Assembly: GCA_016617855.1 (NCBI GenBank)
Contig: JAECUM010092835.1
Span: 310,001 to 374,000, forward strand
Length of the DNA stretch: 64,000 bases
Direction: 5' to 3'
Source of the DNA: Megalonaias nervosa
Lineage: Eukaryota; Mollusca; Bivalvia; Unionida; Unionidae
Shown here: piece after piece, positions 35,736 through 49,819 of the stretch
Layout of the letters: the number at the start of each line of letters is the position of its first letter
How positions within the stretch are numbered: the stretch's first letter is position 1
The notes under the pieces: model-generated
What the model was told of the DNA's origin: nothing
Seen by the model: the letters and a program-made list of their open reading frames with translations, nothing else
Database searches by the model: none
Made by a program: the position numbers and the translations under genes

Positions 35736-36410
35736 GGTACACAGGGACCAACAGTTTTTACACGATTTGAGCAGCTTTTGAAATGAATGAATGACAACAA
35801 GAAAATGTTCATTTTATGACAGTTATATCATTTAGTTCATGTTTCATTCCAACTGTATCATGTATTAATAGTTTCAGTCTGTTATCATGATGTTTTATCG
35901 CCAGTGCAAATACTGTAATTTACTGATGCATCAATGATAGAGAACCATCTCTTATGATCACACACATTTTCAAATGATTTAAGTTCCTTGATACACGATT
36001 GTGTTATACATTTTTTAATCTTGGGCTGCACAATTCAGAAAAGATTCTAAAGTTTGTCTGATTATCCACCACCTATTAATGGGAGAGGCAATATTGCTAT
36101 AACCTCAGTTTGTCCATCATCTGTCTCTTTGCTCATGAAACTGAATGGCTTGTACCCAAATATGGTTAAAGTGTAAATCTGTAAACTGATCATCAGACAT
36201 CAACACCTGTATATTAATTTCAGTTAAAGCATTTTTCAAGCCCAAATGCAAGTCTTGTTTTAGAAACTCCAAGATGTCTGATTTATTAATTTTATTGTCA
36301 GTCAAAGCTCTCCCTTTGAACAGTGTTTCACAAGTTAAATTGTATTATCAGAAAAATAATATCTTGATTCTAGCACAGAATAATTCTATGAACATTTCTT
36401 ATAGAGTTAC

Positions 36411-36479
<69 letters not shown>

Positions 36480-36709
36480 TTAATGCATGGTTCTCTGCCA
36501 CCCAATAAATACTAAACATGGAATCACTGTGTTGTTTAACATGCATCAATTTTTAAGTTGGTAACTGCATTACTGAAACTGCTTATTTTTGTGTCCTCCC
36601 ATTTCCCCCATAAGATTCTTTTGCTACAACACTGGGCAATGGAAGTACAAATGCCACAAAAAATTATTTGATATAGCATTGGGCAATACAAGTACAAATG
36701 CCACAGTAT

Positions 36710-36744
<35 letters not shown>

Positions 36745-37161
36745 TCTTTTTGATTGCAGTTTTTATATTATTGTTTAAGCTGACAAAGTGTATACATTTG
36801 ATGCTGTATGATAAATCGATAATGAAGCTGGATAAGAGAAAAACAGCAAGCTTCCAACAGTATCACTGTGGTCCTTTATTTAGGATGCCATTCATTTGAC
36901 CAGTACTGGCACAGATCTTTTATTTATGTAGTTTTTACTCTCATGACTGTAAAAAAAAGAATACCTCCACTCAATTTTATCCTCCACAGAGCTGTGTGTT
37001 CTTTTGCATGGAGATATATTGATCAGTTTGAAACTGTAGTTTGACAAATATCATCATGTTCAAACTTTCAACACTGCCAATCTTGATCTTTTGGGACAAA
37101 AGTAAATCACTTTTTTTCCATACATAGATGTTAATAAAATACACTCTCAAACACACAATAT

Positions 37162-37197
<36 letters not shown>

Positions 37198-37965
37198 TAC
37201 ATACATGCACAGACACAAACACACATGTTGTATCAATGTTAATGCTCTTTCCCACAACCCTGAAATTCTTGCATGCAAGAAATACTGGAAATCTTTCAAT
37301 AAAATATTCCAGAAGCCAGAAAGTGGATGAAATATTTGGCAAGCAAGCTGATGGACAATAAACTAATTCTACAGATATGTTGCTTGGAAGCTTCTACCAT
37401 GATACTTGTTTCCATGACAACACAGCAACATTTCTGCTGAGTATAAGGGAAGCAAGAGAAAAAAATATGGGGGTTGGTTTACCGCTACAGATAACTAAGC
37501 TATACATTTGCCACTTGTATTTCATTTTATCATTTTCCATAAATTGCAAAATTATGATGTTAATGTAAAGAAAATTTGATTGCATTACACATGGATGGAC
37601 TAAAGTGTCTAATACTTGTATAATACTATCAACTTAGACATGTACTGTTTCTGAAAAGACTAATGTGGAATTAAATTTTGCATCTGAAGAGATGCTTTTT
37701 AAATTGATTTTCATAGGATTCGTATATAATGGCCCATCAACCTAAAAGGAATCAGTATACTTGGTAACTTGTAGCAATCTAAATTGTTAAATTCCACTGC
37801 AGTGAAAATGCATTCCAAATGCCCTGTCTGCTTAGATGGTTTTGAGACTGAGCTTAAGTTTCTTGCCTGTTAAGTTTTGAGAATAGATGTCTGGATTCAC
37901 CAACTCAACACTCTCCACTTGGTGGAATCAACATTCATGGATAACTGGATACTTTCCAGTCATGT
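35736..37965. other. AT-rich sequence with microsatellites; no recognised gene
   Basis: Contains (AT)n at about 36414-36476, (TAG)n at about 36709-36743 and an (AT)n-(AC)n compound repeat at about 37161-37200. Open frames through these repeats are artefacts. Confidence 0.6.
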
Positions 37966-37967
37966 AC

Positions 37968-38172
37968 CATCTGTACTCGCTTATAAGTCGAGTCAAACTG
38001 CAAAAAACAAAGGTCCTGATCTGCCTAAGCATAATGTGCCTTCAGATCAGGGTCTATGTTGTTTGTTCTACTGATTACTCCTAAAAAAATGAACAGACCC
38101 CGATCTGCCAGTACATTATGCAATGGTACATCTGGGTCTGTGCAGTTTGCAGTTGGACTCATAAGCAAGAAT
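37968..38172. mobile_element. Palindromic MITE family P, copy
   Basis: Left end ctcgcttataagtcgagtca then aactgcaaa. The right end reads gtttgcagttggactcataa then gcaaga. The interior contains gatcagggtctatgttgttt and catctgggtctgtgcag. The plus-strand left end keeps the clearest inverted terminus of the family. Confidence 0.85.
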
Positions 38173-39944
38173 ATGTGGCAATTTCCTTTTTTATTATGAA
38201 ATATATTGAGATGTGACACTTGTTATGCAAAATAGTCCATGACCATGAATGAGCTGTCCACATATAATCATGGCACAAAGTAGTCAATACTCTGTAACAT
38301 ATCACTCATCTGACTTGCATAACTTAACAGATGACCAAAAATTCACTAAGACTGCTTGCATGTATGTAGTATAGTCAAAATATAACCTCAGTAAACTATC
38401 TCCCAAACTTTATAACAAGTTGATTTTACCCATATTACTATATTCTGATAAAAATTTGCTCTAAAGATAATGACACAATTAATATGCATGGTCTCTTGTT
38501 CATTACAAATTCAATTCCACCAAAATCTTGACAATATAAACCCATTTTTATACAGTTCTATAGAAACTGGATGAGAAGTAGTCTTTAGATCAAGAAAAGT
38601 AACGAACTCAACCAATCAGATGAAAAGAATTTTTAATTATAAGTCTTGATCTCACTTATAAAAATTGGATCAGAAATGTCAACTCATGAGTGGTAACAAC
38701 AGCAGCCAATCACATTCAAGATAACCTTGTCAGTATGCATGAATCTTACTCATTATCAAACATGTCCACATTTTTAATGATATAAGCATATATTCCAAGT
38801 TTGACCAAAAAATCTGATCAAAGTGGCAACAAGGTTAACAAGTCGGATGCAAGATCACCTCATTAATATCCACAATTTTCACTCAATATCCTAACTCTTC
38901 TGAGATCTTGATGATATTAAGAAAATCATGTCAGGGTTTACACTGAGACTCCCCATGAGGCATAACCTCGCTGGGAGATAAATAATGTAACCCTGCGACT
39001 CCAGGGATTTCCTTTTCTTGGTACAAACACCAACACAGATTATTTTTCTCACCCAAGTTTTTCTGATTAAATTAAAATAGCCACTGCACTTTAACAAATT
39101 AGTTAACAGATTCAAAACAGTATTATTCATTAGGTACCATGATTTCTCTCACTCTATATAAAGATCATCAGGTCTTGTACTCTTTTATGAAAATCTGAAT
39201 AATTATCTAAGTAGAAACCAGTTATATATGCCATTCTTAGAAAAGGGAGCCAGCTGCTATTGTTGTTGAAAATAAAGTAATGCGCATTTATACATGTATA
39301 TATGTTAATGAGGGCAATGGGGCAACCTGTTGACCAAAAGGATAGAAACATAGAACCATTTGATATTATTACTATATTATCACATTTAATTGATGGGTGT
39401 CACATGAAAATAACAATCAAATAATTATAATCCATATCTTTTATACAGATAACTTTTAACTTTCATCAGTTCTAATCTGGAAAAAGTTCTATGTTAGGCA
39501 ACAGTACGATACATTACAAAACTAGGTCCAGACTACTGTACAATTCTGACCAAGTGCATAGTGATGGAGGAGATTTCTAATTCATGATATTCTTGGAAAT
39601 TAATATTTTCTTTCATGGAAATATGGCAAGTGTTGTTATTACTAGTGCAATGATACGCTGCATGGAAATCTTGTGGAACAGCATGTGGACTGATGACAAC
39701 CATTCTGATTGGTATAGTGCAGGAATTTTCATTTGTTTACAATGTTTGATTCAACTGGCACTGTTTGGGTGTGTTTAACAAAGTTTGAAAAAACACAGGT
39801 CTAATATAACAAATTTCAAGTTGTTATGGTCTTTGCAGTAGCTCCTGAGAGAGTGTGGATTTTTTATTTTTATAGTCAGTGATGTGTATAATCTGTGTGT
39901 TTGGAATAGTATTTTCTGTCATAGTTCATTCCTCACAGCATTAC
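38173..39944. other. AT-rich sequence without recognised gene
   Basis: Nothing recognised on either strand. Confidence 0.5.
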
Positions 39945-40109
39945 GAATTCTATCCGATCTGTAGCGCAGTAAATTTTCAGGTCAAGGTCATTAAATGTAG
40001 CTGACAGTACTTAATTCATTTTACATGAAGTATTGAAAACTTTTAGCTACATTTAATGGTGCTAACCTGAAAATTTACCAGAGTTAGACTTGTAGATAGA
40101 ACAAAATTC
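39945..40109. mobile_element. Hairpin-type MITE with long inverted arms
   Basis: The left arm gaattctatc ... gtaaattttcagg ... cattaaatgtagct is the approximate reverse complement of the right arm agctacatttaatgg ... cctgaaaatttac ... gatagaacaaaattc. Each arm is about 60-70 bp, with a short central loop rich in T and A. It has no coding capacity and is a single copy in this window. Confidence 0.7.
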
Positions 40110-40171
40110 ACCATGCTGTGTGGAACAAACTATAGTTTCTAGCATAATACCAAGCAGCTTGACTTCATATG

Positions 40172-40213
40172 TTTGTGTGTGTGTGTGTCTCTCTCTCTCT
40201 CTCTCTCTCTCTC
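40172..40213. repeat. (TG)n(TC)n compound microsatellite
   Basis: A short tg run is followed by about 14 tc repeats. Confidence 0.9.
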
Positions 40214-40918
40214 AATATGTTTTATATGGTGTGTTCTCAGAGTTGGAGAGACCTTAAGTTGCTGTATGAGTTTTTTGTGTAATTATATCAGTTGTTAATG
40301 TTGTTTGATTTTAGAACAACTCTGTCAGGCAAAGCAAAATGCAACAAGGGATTCTTTTAAAAAGTAGTTCCTAGCACAACCTGACTGAGGCAAACAGACT
40401 GAGATACGAAAAGTAAGATTAGCAAAATAGCCAGATTTATTTGTTGAATGGTTGAGAAATTCCAAGTTTGACAGAAATCAGCTCCAAATCATGGTGGTAA
40501 CAAGCAATTAGTGGCAATGGGACGATGCATGATGGGTGCATGACAATAACATAAGCTGACTTGACTTTATGAGCAGGTGAGCCAATACAAAATATCTAAA
40601 CATTCTGATTCAAGCCAATTTGGTATAATAACTTTTGTTTCTTCAGCATGAATCTCTGATTTACCTGATTTCAAATGAATTTGGTTGTTCCACTTGTACT
40701 AATGCAAATTAACCTAATGGCCCTCCTACAGGAATGCCAAGAGAACTAGAAAACACAAAATCAACCCAGCTATTGTCAGTCAAATAAGTAATGTATATAA
40801 AATAATTAAATAAAAGCTAAAATACAAATTATACTTTGGCAAACATTGCCCCTTGTCCCACTTCTTTAAGAGAAACCAATGATTCTGCTAGTCAAGAATG
40901 TCTGCTGTATGATATCTG

Positions 40919-40979
40919 ATGTGTGTGTGTGTGTGTGTGTGCATTTGTGTGTGTGTGTGTGTGTATATGTGTGTGTGTG
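40919..40979. repeat. (TG)n microsatellite
   Basis: Interrupted run of tg dinucleotides. Confidence 0.9.
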
Positions 40980-43420
40980 ATCAATAGGATGGGACATGCT
41001 TGTATATCTGTCTGCATTCTTAGTGGAATGAACTAGCGAAAATCTATTGGGTGAGAACTGGCAGTCAGAAGGTAGAGAGGATTGAACCATATGTTACCAA
41101 TGTTGCTGCTAACAGCTAGAGTTAATCTTCTGTACAGATTTGAAGCCAACTTGCTTTATGAGGCAAGACATGAATGCATACATGAAATCACTGGTTACAT
41201 ATTATTTGGTACAAGTATTGATGGTAACATATGTATATCATATACAAACCATGAAGACTTTGCTCATCAATAAATACAAGCATATATACTGTAAATCATT
41301 AAATGTTAACTTACTTAAACTGATCCTGAAGTTTACTAAACCTCATACTAAAGTTTAGATTAAATACAATAAAAATGAATGAGGACATGTTTTTATAAAC
41401 AACAGTGAAAATTTTATCAGTCAATTAAGAACTTCTACAAATGTTTAACTTTAAAACAAGTTCAGAGGAGATAACTTCAATCTCATTAATATGCATAAGT
41501 TTTGATATCACAGAAGAAATACATGTTTAAAATTTTAAAATGATCTCTTATAAAACAAATTAAATGTACTTTTTGCAATCTTTAAGTAAAAGATGCAGAA
41601 AATGGTGTTACTCATTTAGATAGTTACTTGGAAAATTTTAAATGCACTGAAAATTAAGATTTCAATTATTTAAATAAAACTTTAATTGCTTCAAGTCTCA
41701 GCATTATATCTAAGAGACCATAACTTACATCACTTGGGCAGCAAATGAACAGTCAACTTGGTTTATGTATTTACACGTATATATGTCTGCTACAGCAGTA
41801 AATATCACAAAATCAAGATTGATAAAGGGTCAGTAGAAGCATGCCAATTTGTTGCAATACCAATGAACTTCAAACAAGCATAATGATTTTTTGAATCACC
41901 TTGTCACAGAAAATATTCAAAATAGTTCTTTACTATCAAAAATGAACATAAACAAGAGAAGTTGGGGGTAGTGTCAGCTCAGTGTCAAAGCTATCAGTTT
42001 TTCAAGGAATTAGCCTGAATACGGTAATTAAAATCTGACAAGCATGCTTCCACAAAAATTTTAAGTTTTTATTTGTCTCTTTTGTGTACAAAATATTCTC
42101 ATTTTTTGCACTCTGTCTTGGTCTGATGGAAATTCACCAAAACAATGTTCCAGTGATCAGTCACAGCCTGTGCCAGCTGATGTACATTCATCAGAATGTC
42201 TCTGATACAACTGGGGACAGATAGCAAATCTGAAGCTGGTGTTAGCTTCAGCTCAGTGTTCTAATCAGTAATCAGCAATCAGCATGGATTGACCAAAGTA
42301 AATGTGTTTGTAACAGTTTAACATTTTTTGAGTAATTTTTGGTTTGTTTTCACTGCCAACACACTGATTACATAAAGGTTTGTGTACACTTTTATGGTTG
42401 TCTCACTTTTTAGTCTCGTCTAAGAATTTATGGCAAAACATGTTACAGGTACATGCATTTAAGCGGTAAAGCTAAATAAAAGCAAAAATTGTAACAATAC
42501 CATTTTCCACTATTCTTTTTAACAAAATAAAAGGAAAGGTTTTTTTTTTTTTATGCACAGAAGTATATGTTACTTAATGTACAAGTCTGGGAGCAACTTG
42601 GATTTTGTCAAAATTCTGCACCCCTGGGTTTTTGTAAAGGAGTTTCTGACTTAAATAGGTTGCCTTAATGAAGTCCATGAATCTGGCAGTCACTTGGCAA
42701 CCTTCAATGTATTGAGAAGTTGAGCCAGTCTGACAAAACCAATTTATAAGAGATTTCAGAACCTAATCATCTGGGGGACAGTGAGTGACTACAATATCCA
42801 ATTAACACCTATACAACAGAAACCAATAATATGGTCTACAAAGACAATTTGGACATCATTAAGGTTCCTTGTCATTTACATCTAGTCTTCATTCAAAAAC
42901 ATCTGAACAGAAACTGGGTTTCATTTGCATGTTTAGCACCATAATTTACTCAAAATAGACAGTTAACACCTTTTGAATCCCATTACAAAACTCATCATCT
43001 GGTTGGTGTGACTTATATATATAATGTTCAAATTGAATAAATGCCTATTACATATCACTAATATACAAACACAACAAGAATAAAGTAATACACCAAGATT
43101 TATATTATTACAATCTAAAGTTATCAAAAATATATAATCAATACAAACATGAATCTCTATTAACTTAATTTATTCAGTGTCTTGTATAAAATGCATTCTG
43201 AAAATGAGAGGAAAAAGAAAACAAGGATAATTAGTTGGAACACTAGGCAGATAGCACAAGTTTCATTGTATGGAAGGTTCAGTTCACTTTCACAATAATT
43301 CAACAAGAGTATCTCGATGACTCTGAAACTCTGCTGTCTGAAAAGACTTTCTAGGAATCCAAGAAAAGACTTCTTCTTTGCACTACCAAGTGCTGAAACC
43401 ATATCAATTATTCTTAAGTA
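40980..43420. other. AT-rich sequence without recognised gene
   Basis: No exon is recognised. A minus-strand frame at 43402-43160 starts MVSALGSAKKKSFLGF but lacks splice or homology support. Confidence 0.5.
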
Positions 43421-43424
43421 ATAA

Positions 43425-44006
43425 CAAGACGGTCAAACTGGCTGCCATGGTAGCTATATTGGATATCAGATAAGCACCATTTCCATGAACGAGCTAGCAG
43501 ATATTGTTGGAAGCCTTTTGGTTAAAATCCTATGTCATTACGGCCATCCATTCTGAAGTAGTTATAACAAGATTTTCAAGATGGCCATTGTGGCAGCCAT
43601 ACTGTATGTAAGATTGTGACCTTGAACCAACCAGATAAATGTGCCATAAAAAGTGTTTGGTGAAAACCTCATGTCAATATGACTTTCTGTTTTCAAAATG
43701 CCCACCAGTGTGGCTATTTTGGAGGTCAAAACAGCACAATTTTCATTTAGGGTCAACTTGACAGCATAAGAAGTCTTCAAAAATATGACTTTCCATTTAG
43801 AAGGAATAGCAATAACAAGATTTTCAAGACAGCTGCCACTGTGTCTATATATGATGTCAGATCGGCATAATTTTCATTCATGACCAACTAGACATCACAA
43901 GAAGTCTTAGCGAAAACCCTTATACTGATATTTACGAGTAGAGATAGCAAGATGGCCACTGTAATAGGCATATTAAATCCACTAGTGATACCATTTTCAT
44001 ATTCGA

Positions 44007-44101
<95 letters not shown>

Positions 44102-44235
44102 ATTTCCAACACAATCCTGCCCATGGTTTAATAGGAGTAACAAAAACAAACTTGTCCTAATGCATGGACAGCCAGATAAGAGATGACATGCAGCACATAA
44201 ACTGTTCTGATTTGTGACTGTAAAGCAACAAAGAA
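43425..44235 (+). repeat. Satellite A, copy 3, with a (TG)n run
   Basis: About four units carry the ordered phrases of the family, for example acaagattttcaagatggcc at 43568 and gttggccatt-like variants, gtgaaaacctcatgtc and ttttcattcatgaccaac. A pure (TG)n tract at about 44010-44100 follows the last unit. Beyond it comes a tail related to the one at the other copies: ggacagccagataagag, then cataaactgttctgatttgt. Confidence 0.85.
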
Positions 44236-47200
44236 AAAAATAACTTTATATAATAAAACAGTCACTTAACATTCTTTGCTAGGCTCTACATATCTGACTG
44301 AAGGTCACAGACTTTAAAGACAATAACAAGAGTACAGGCTGGGAAACCTTTGCAGAGGGACAAATAAAAGATAGCATGTGAAAATTTCAAAGCTATAGTT
44401 ACAATACAAAATGTTAGGACCAAATTTATAAATTTTTCAATTCCTTGTTATACTTATTTCCAGGGCTTTCTTAAATTAACTTAACCAATTTAAATTCAAA
44501 TTCTGAAACTTCCTTTTTTACTGCATTTATGTTGAATCCATCTCCCAAATTTCAAAATAAAGTGTGAAAAGTTTATCTAGAAATATAAACATCATCATAT
44601 ATACAGTAATGGCACTGTCAACAAAAATTAGTCATTAACAATTTCCAGCTGCATACGTCTTATCACTGCATGCTATCTTCCAAGCTATACTGAATCTCCA
44701 TTTTACTTCTGTGAGTGTATGATGTTACAGCTTTCTTCCATACTACTTAATTCAACTGCCTCTTCTTAAGATCATTTCCTAATACAGATTGACTGAATGG
44801 TAAATGCTAGGTGACCTTTAATTTCTACCCTCTCAATGAGGCTGTCAGCTTTAACAAGGTTTTCAGAAATTTCTTACAAATTGTCAAGGAATGGCTAATT
44901 TTATAATTCATGTGCAATACTGATGCACAAATGATTAAATATGCAAGGAATATTCAAATTCGGTTATGTCATCAAAATTCACCATGAACTGATTGCTTCG
45001 GAGGGAGATCTGAACCAAAATTAGGTTTTGATCCATCAGTATGGGGAGGGGAATTTGTGGCTGACAGATACAATTTTTTTCAAAAAATGTCATCAATGAT
45101 TCCAAGTGACAACTAATGATTGGTGTATTTTACTTTTCATATGCATGGAAAGGGCCTACTCCCCCAGTTTTCAGGAAACCTATTACTTTATTATTCAAAG
45201 CACTCACTACCATAGACTTATCCCAATTGAACTCTCTAATCAATGAGTATTTGGGATCCATGATCCATTTATGACTGAGCACGCATTTCCACATCATTAA
45301 TGCAAATGATGAAGTTAATATTCATCATGCTTCATCTGCCATTTGCACTGACTGGTTTACTAATAAAAACTCCTAAACAATACTTTGAAAAGTTTGAGTT
45401 TGAGTAACAAATTACAGTCTGGCCATTAAATAAGCGATAAGACTAAAGGTATATGAATAAATGTATTGTGTGATAAAATGAAGTATCTGAACAACTGGTT
45501 TTTTTTTAACACCCAGTTTTTCCCCCAAAATAATAAAATAGGTAAAAATGAAACGCTTAATAGTAACAAGTCAAATATTAGCAAAATTCAAAGGCTTTTA
45601 AAGGGATGTTAATGTATGTTTATTCCGCCTAAGCACCAAAGTAACTATGTAGTACCAACCAAAAATCAAGTCTGAAAATTGTGATCGAGGATTGTCAAAG
45701 CAAATTTGTGACTTTTCAAGAATTTTCCCACTTTTTGAATTTTCAAGGATTTTTCAAGACCTGACATGAAAGTCAAGAGCTTTTCAAGACCAGTGTAAAG
45801 CATGTTATGTTATTAAGTGTTACAGTTATTATCTTGATCCAGTGTATTGTTAATATTGGTTTTAGCTGTACTCCATTAGATAAACATGTTTAATTCCAAT
45901 TCCCATGGGCAACTAACCAATCTTGCCCTGGACAAAGTTTAAATTCAACTGAAATCCACTTGCTGTGCTAAGCTTTACTAAGATTACATGGGCCACTGGG
46001 TACCAAGACAGTTTATACTATACATTTATAAATTCTTGGTCATTAAGATACTTGACCATCATGTTTGTGCACAAGAAAGACAATTTGATGATCAGGAAAA
46101 TGGTAGGTAACAATATGTTATGTGAGTCAGAGTTCTATAATCAATTTTTTAATTTTTACACTTATCTTGCTGTGACTGGATGGACCATAATTGCATCCAT
46201 TTCATTCTAATGTTGTTGGGGGGGGGAGGGGTTGGGGGGGCATTGTTTATGTTTTAGCTTTTTTTCCACCAGTTAAATGGTATAGCTGCAAGTAAAATTC
46301 TATTAGTTCCCTAACATTTTGCTGCTGCCTAACTATACTGTATAAAAATTTGTAAACTGTTGTAAATAAGTCATTTTCAGAAAGGCTTTGTATGTACATG
46401 TACTTCTTAATAGTGTATAAAATACACTCAATTGCAAAAAACACAGAATAGACCCACATCTGCCTTTACATAATGCACCAGATAATTAATGTCTAGTTTA
46501 TTCCAGTTATCACAGTTACATAACAACAACTGGTTCAATCAATATTTGTTGGCTTGACTAATGCAACATAATTAAGGAAAACTGCTACAAGAAAAATTTC
46601 CAGACTCCATATAATTTGGGAAACACATCTGCTACAAATATTAGAAACATTTCCAGACACCTGGAATGGGCAAGTAAAATAATTCTTGATAAAAAAAATA
46701 GATGTTTAAAATGCAATGCTAACAATCAAAGTATTACAAATGCATGAAAGAATATTCTTGAGAAAGGCCAAAAAGATGTATAACGTGTTTACAAAATCTG
46801 CCCGATTTATATGAACACCATTTTCAAGAAGAGAATCTATTGGCACCCCAAATCTAAAATCTTTAAAAGGCCACAATTTCAAAGTACACAAGCCAAAAAT
46901 AAAATCTATTCAAAAATAGCTTTCAATTTTCAGGAACTCTTGTTTGAAATAACATTCCACACAACATTAAATCAGCTCCAAGTATCAATGTTGCACTTAT
47001 GTAAATAGTTGTTTATGTACCTGCTTGCTTTTGTGCTTATGTTTATGTGTACATGTGTAAACATATTAGCTTATATTACATATGTACATAATAGAGGGTC
47101 TCAAGGTAGTTCTCATTTGTAACTGAGTCACCCTCTGAAAATAAAGTGATTATTAGCAGTAATAGTAACATATTGCGGTCACATGCAAATGTAATGAAGA

Positions 47201-47411
47201 TTTTATTTTGCTTATTACAATGTACAACCCCTCCCCCAACAAAACTGTATGCATTGTACTTTACTAGGAAATGTTTTCACTTCAGCCTGAGAGAGAGGGA
47301 GAGGGAGAGAGAGGGTGTTTAATGAGTTTATGAGCATTCCTGTAAATATTTAAGTAATAGAAGGCCACAATGCAGATTACTTCCACAAACTGTCACCCTC
47401 TATAAATAAAG
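44236..47411. other. AT-rich sequence without recognised gene; one G-rich tract
   Basis: No exon is recognised. A G-run cluster (nine, four and seven G separated by A and TT) at 46218-46240 could fold as a G-quadruplex. A repeat-like ttttcaagac/ttttcaagga series lies near 45710-45795. Confidence 0.5.
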
Positions 47412-47428
47412 CAATAATAATAATAATA

Positions 47429-47474
<46 letters not shown>
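47412..47474. repeat. (AAT)n/(ATT)n microsatellite
   Basis: A short aat run switches to about 16 repeats of att, giving a small imperfect palindrome at the junction. Confidence 0.95.
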
Positions 47475-47476
<2 letters not shown>

Positions 47477-47839
47477 AATTTGATTGGACTTCCAGTATGT
47501 GAGCTGTGAGTACTGAAGATCTTGAAGGTATTTTTTGTGTGCAAATTTTCTTTCTATGGGAATGTGAACAGTTTGAAAACTTGCACCTATACTAACTGGT
47601 TGTATGCTGATCATGAATTTCCTTAAATGCTTCTATTTTGACTTTTGAATGGTTTGTTTAACCTTGCATCTTAAACACATAGGACACGTTGAAAGTGTGC
47701 ATGTAAATAGGCAATTCATTAGCATAGCGTGCACCATAAATTAAGCATGGGAATTGACATAGTGCTTCGAAGGATCAGAACAGGCTGTGTTTTACAGCTG
47801 GTGAAGTTACAAATGGTGATGCAATACGTCTTTATTGAT

Positions 47840-47945
47840 CCATCTTTTACTTTTTGTTCTGATGGTTATTCAAGGAACTGAAAATCAAACCCAGGACCTG
47901 GAAGCAGCAGACGGGAGGCCACCAAGTAACCATGCCTGTTTGAAT
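47840..47945 (-). mobile_element. Fragment of a tRNA-derived SINE (head region)
   Basis: On the minus strand the order catggttacttggtggcctc, gtctgctgcttcc and cctgggtttgattttc resembles a tRNA-like head with A and B boxes. The rest of an element was not delimited, and the family is unlike families 1 and 2. Confidence 0.5.
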
Positions 47946-49485
47946 GCCATTCTTAAAGAATCTGTCACAGATAGCAGACCTGCTAAATAAATGAAAACTG
48001 AAACTGGGGCAGGATTTCATGAGGCAGTTTTGAGGTGGAGAATGATAGTGTAAGTATCATCTTTTGAACTGGAATGAATGAACAGAAATTCCGTTGTGTA
48101 TTCCTTTCTGTTGTGCCTTTATGTATAAACATATTCTAAGTTGAATGTTCATTGTTCAAAATAAGTATTTTATTAAAAAATGTATCAATTATAATATCCT
48201 GAATACAGTGCAAACCAAACACATTTCATATCAACTTCACAATGGTGGCTGCTGATACTGGAAATGAAGAATATCCAACTACCAGATTTGACTGAAAACT
48301 AAACTAAAAAGTGCTCGGCAAACATCGAATGGGAAAAAGAGTACATGTCTGGGGTATAAATCCATTCATATATCACAAACAACATTTCTGACAAATTCAC
48401 AGAGTAAATCACCATATATATCTCGGCCAAGCCCCAGTTATGTACATCACATTTTGTTTTTTTCAAGAGGGTTGAACAATATCTGTCATAAACACCAAAT
48501 GCCTAATTTATATTTGTAAAAGTACACATTAAAAAAAAATTCAACAGAATGCATGACTAAAAAGAGAATGTGCAATAAATACAAAACCACATAAGTACTT
48601 TGTTCCAAATTGGGGGAAAGAACTCCTTTGATACAGCGTAGGAACATAGGTCTTGGCCTAACAGTCTTGACATATTACTATGCCGCATCAAACTCGTTCT
48701 TTCCACCCACTCGGAACAAAACACATGAAATTTTATCTACATATTTATGATCCTTTAAGCACATGTTTGACACGTATCGTGTATGCCAATGCAGTGGCCA
48801 AATGGTAAGTTGTAAAACATATTTGAACCAAATTAAACTTTCAAAATTATTTCGAATTAAAGAAAAAACTACACGTCATGTTTTTATTTATTTACTTGCA
48901 TATGCATATGCAAATGTGTTTAGTATATGTATTCCTTTATAAGGCTGAGAAATCAGCCTATGATTTTCAGGAGTGCACTTGTTTTCTGTCTGAACTTTAT
49001 TTAATTTTCTCAAGTGCACTAAATATTTTCTCATTTGTTGAGTGTGGTTTATGTTTACTGGACCTCCCTGAAAAATATCTTGCCTGGTGTCGCCATCCCA
49101 CCTTGCCTAATATATCAACAGTATAGCTAGTAAATTGCTTGGATTTAGTGTTAACACTTTCGATTTTTATCAATAGGCTCTCTGATGTCAGCACGATGTA
49201 TTTAACAGTATCTGCTACAGTGTAAGCTGAAATAACCCACTTTAGTTACAGCTTTTGAATTGCAAGTTATACTGCAATTACCATGTACATAAAAAAAAAT
49301 ATTCATCTACTGTAAGGTGTTGACCATTTAATTGTGGGGGTATGATTTTTTTTTTTGCTGAAATATTTTTTGTTCCAAATAATATCATGAATATTATATG
49401 ATGTTATTTTGCTATAAATCAGAGCAAAATATAATTTCAACTAACAACAGATAGAAATTAAAAAAGTGTCAGGACCCTGCCCCAG
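47946..49485. other. AT-rich sequence without recognised gene
   Basis: Nothing recognised on either strand. Confidence 0.5.
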
Positions 49486-49489
49486 AACA

Positions 49490-49785
49490 TTGAACTATTG
49501 GCCCCTAATATAATTGTGGTATACCATGTAACATATTGTAATTATTGTTCCCTAATATAATTGTGGTACATCATGTAACATTGTAATTATTGGCCCCTAA
49601 TATAATTGTGGTATACCATGTAACATATTGTAATTATTGGCCCTTAATATAATTGTGGTATACCATGTAACATATTGTAATTATTGGCCCCTAAAATAAT
49701 TGTGGTATACCATGTAACATATTGTAATTATTGGCCCCTAATATAATTGTGGTATACCATGTAACATATTGTGGTATATTGTAGT
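49490..49785 (+). repeat. 47-bp tandem array, about six copies
   Basis: The unit is cccctaatataattgtggta then taccatgtaacatattg and taattattgg. Copies are nearly identical; one is 3 bp shorter, one reads cccttaat and one cctaaaat. No coding capacity. Confidence 0.95.
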
Positions 49786-49819
49786 ACAAAACTTTTCATG
49801 GCACCCAGCTCAACTATTC

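Noticed and set aside
43160..43402. Minus-strand frame starting MVSALGSAKKKSFLGF, considered as a calcium channel N-terminal exon
   Set aside because: No match to known Cav1 N-termini that I can recall, no consensus donor at a sensible point, and it lies next to satellite A.
46706..46891. Minus-strand frame containing WPFKDFRFGVPIDSLLENGV, considered as a channel IS1 or pol fragment
   Set aside because: It does not follow the IS1 pattern (EWKPFEY then ILLTIFANC), and no retroelement motif could be fixed.
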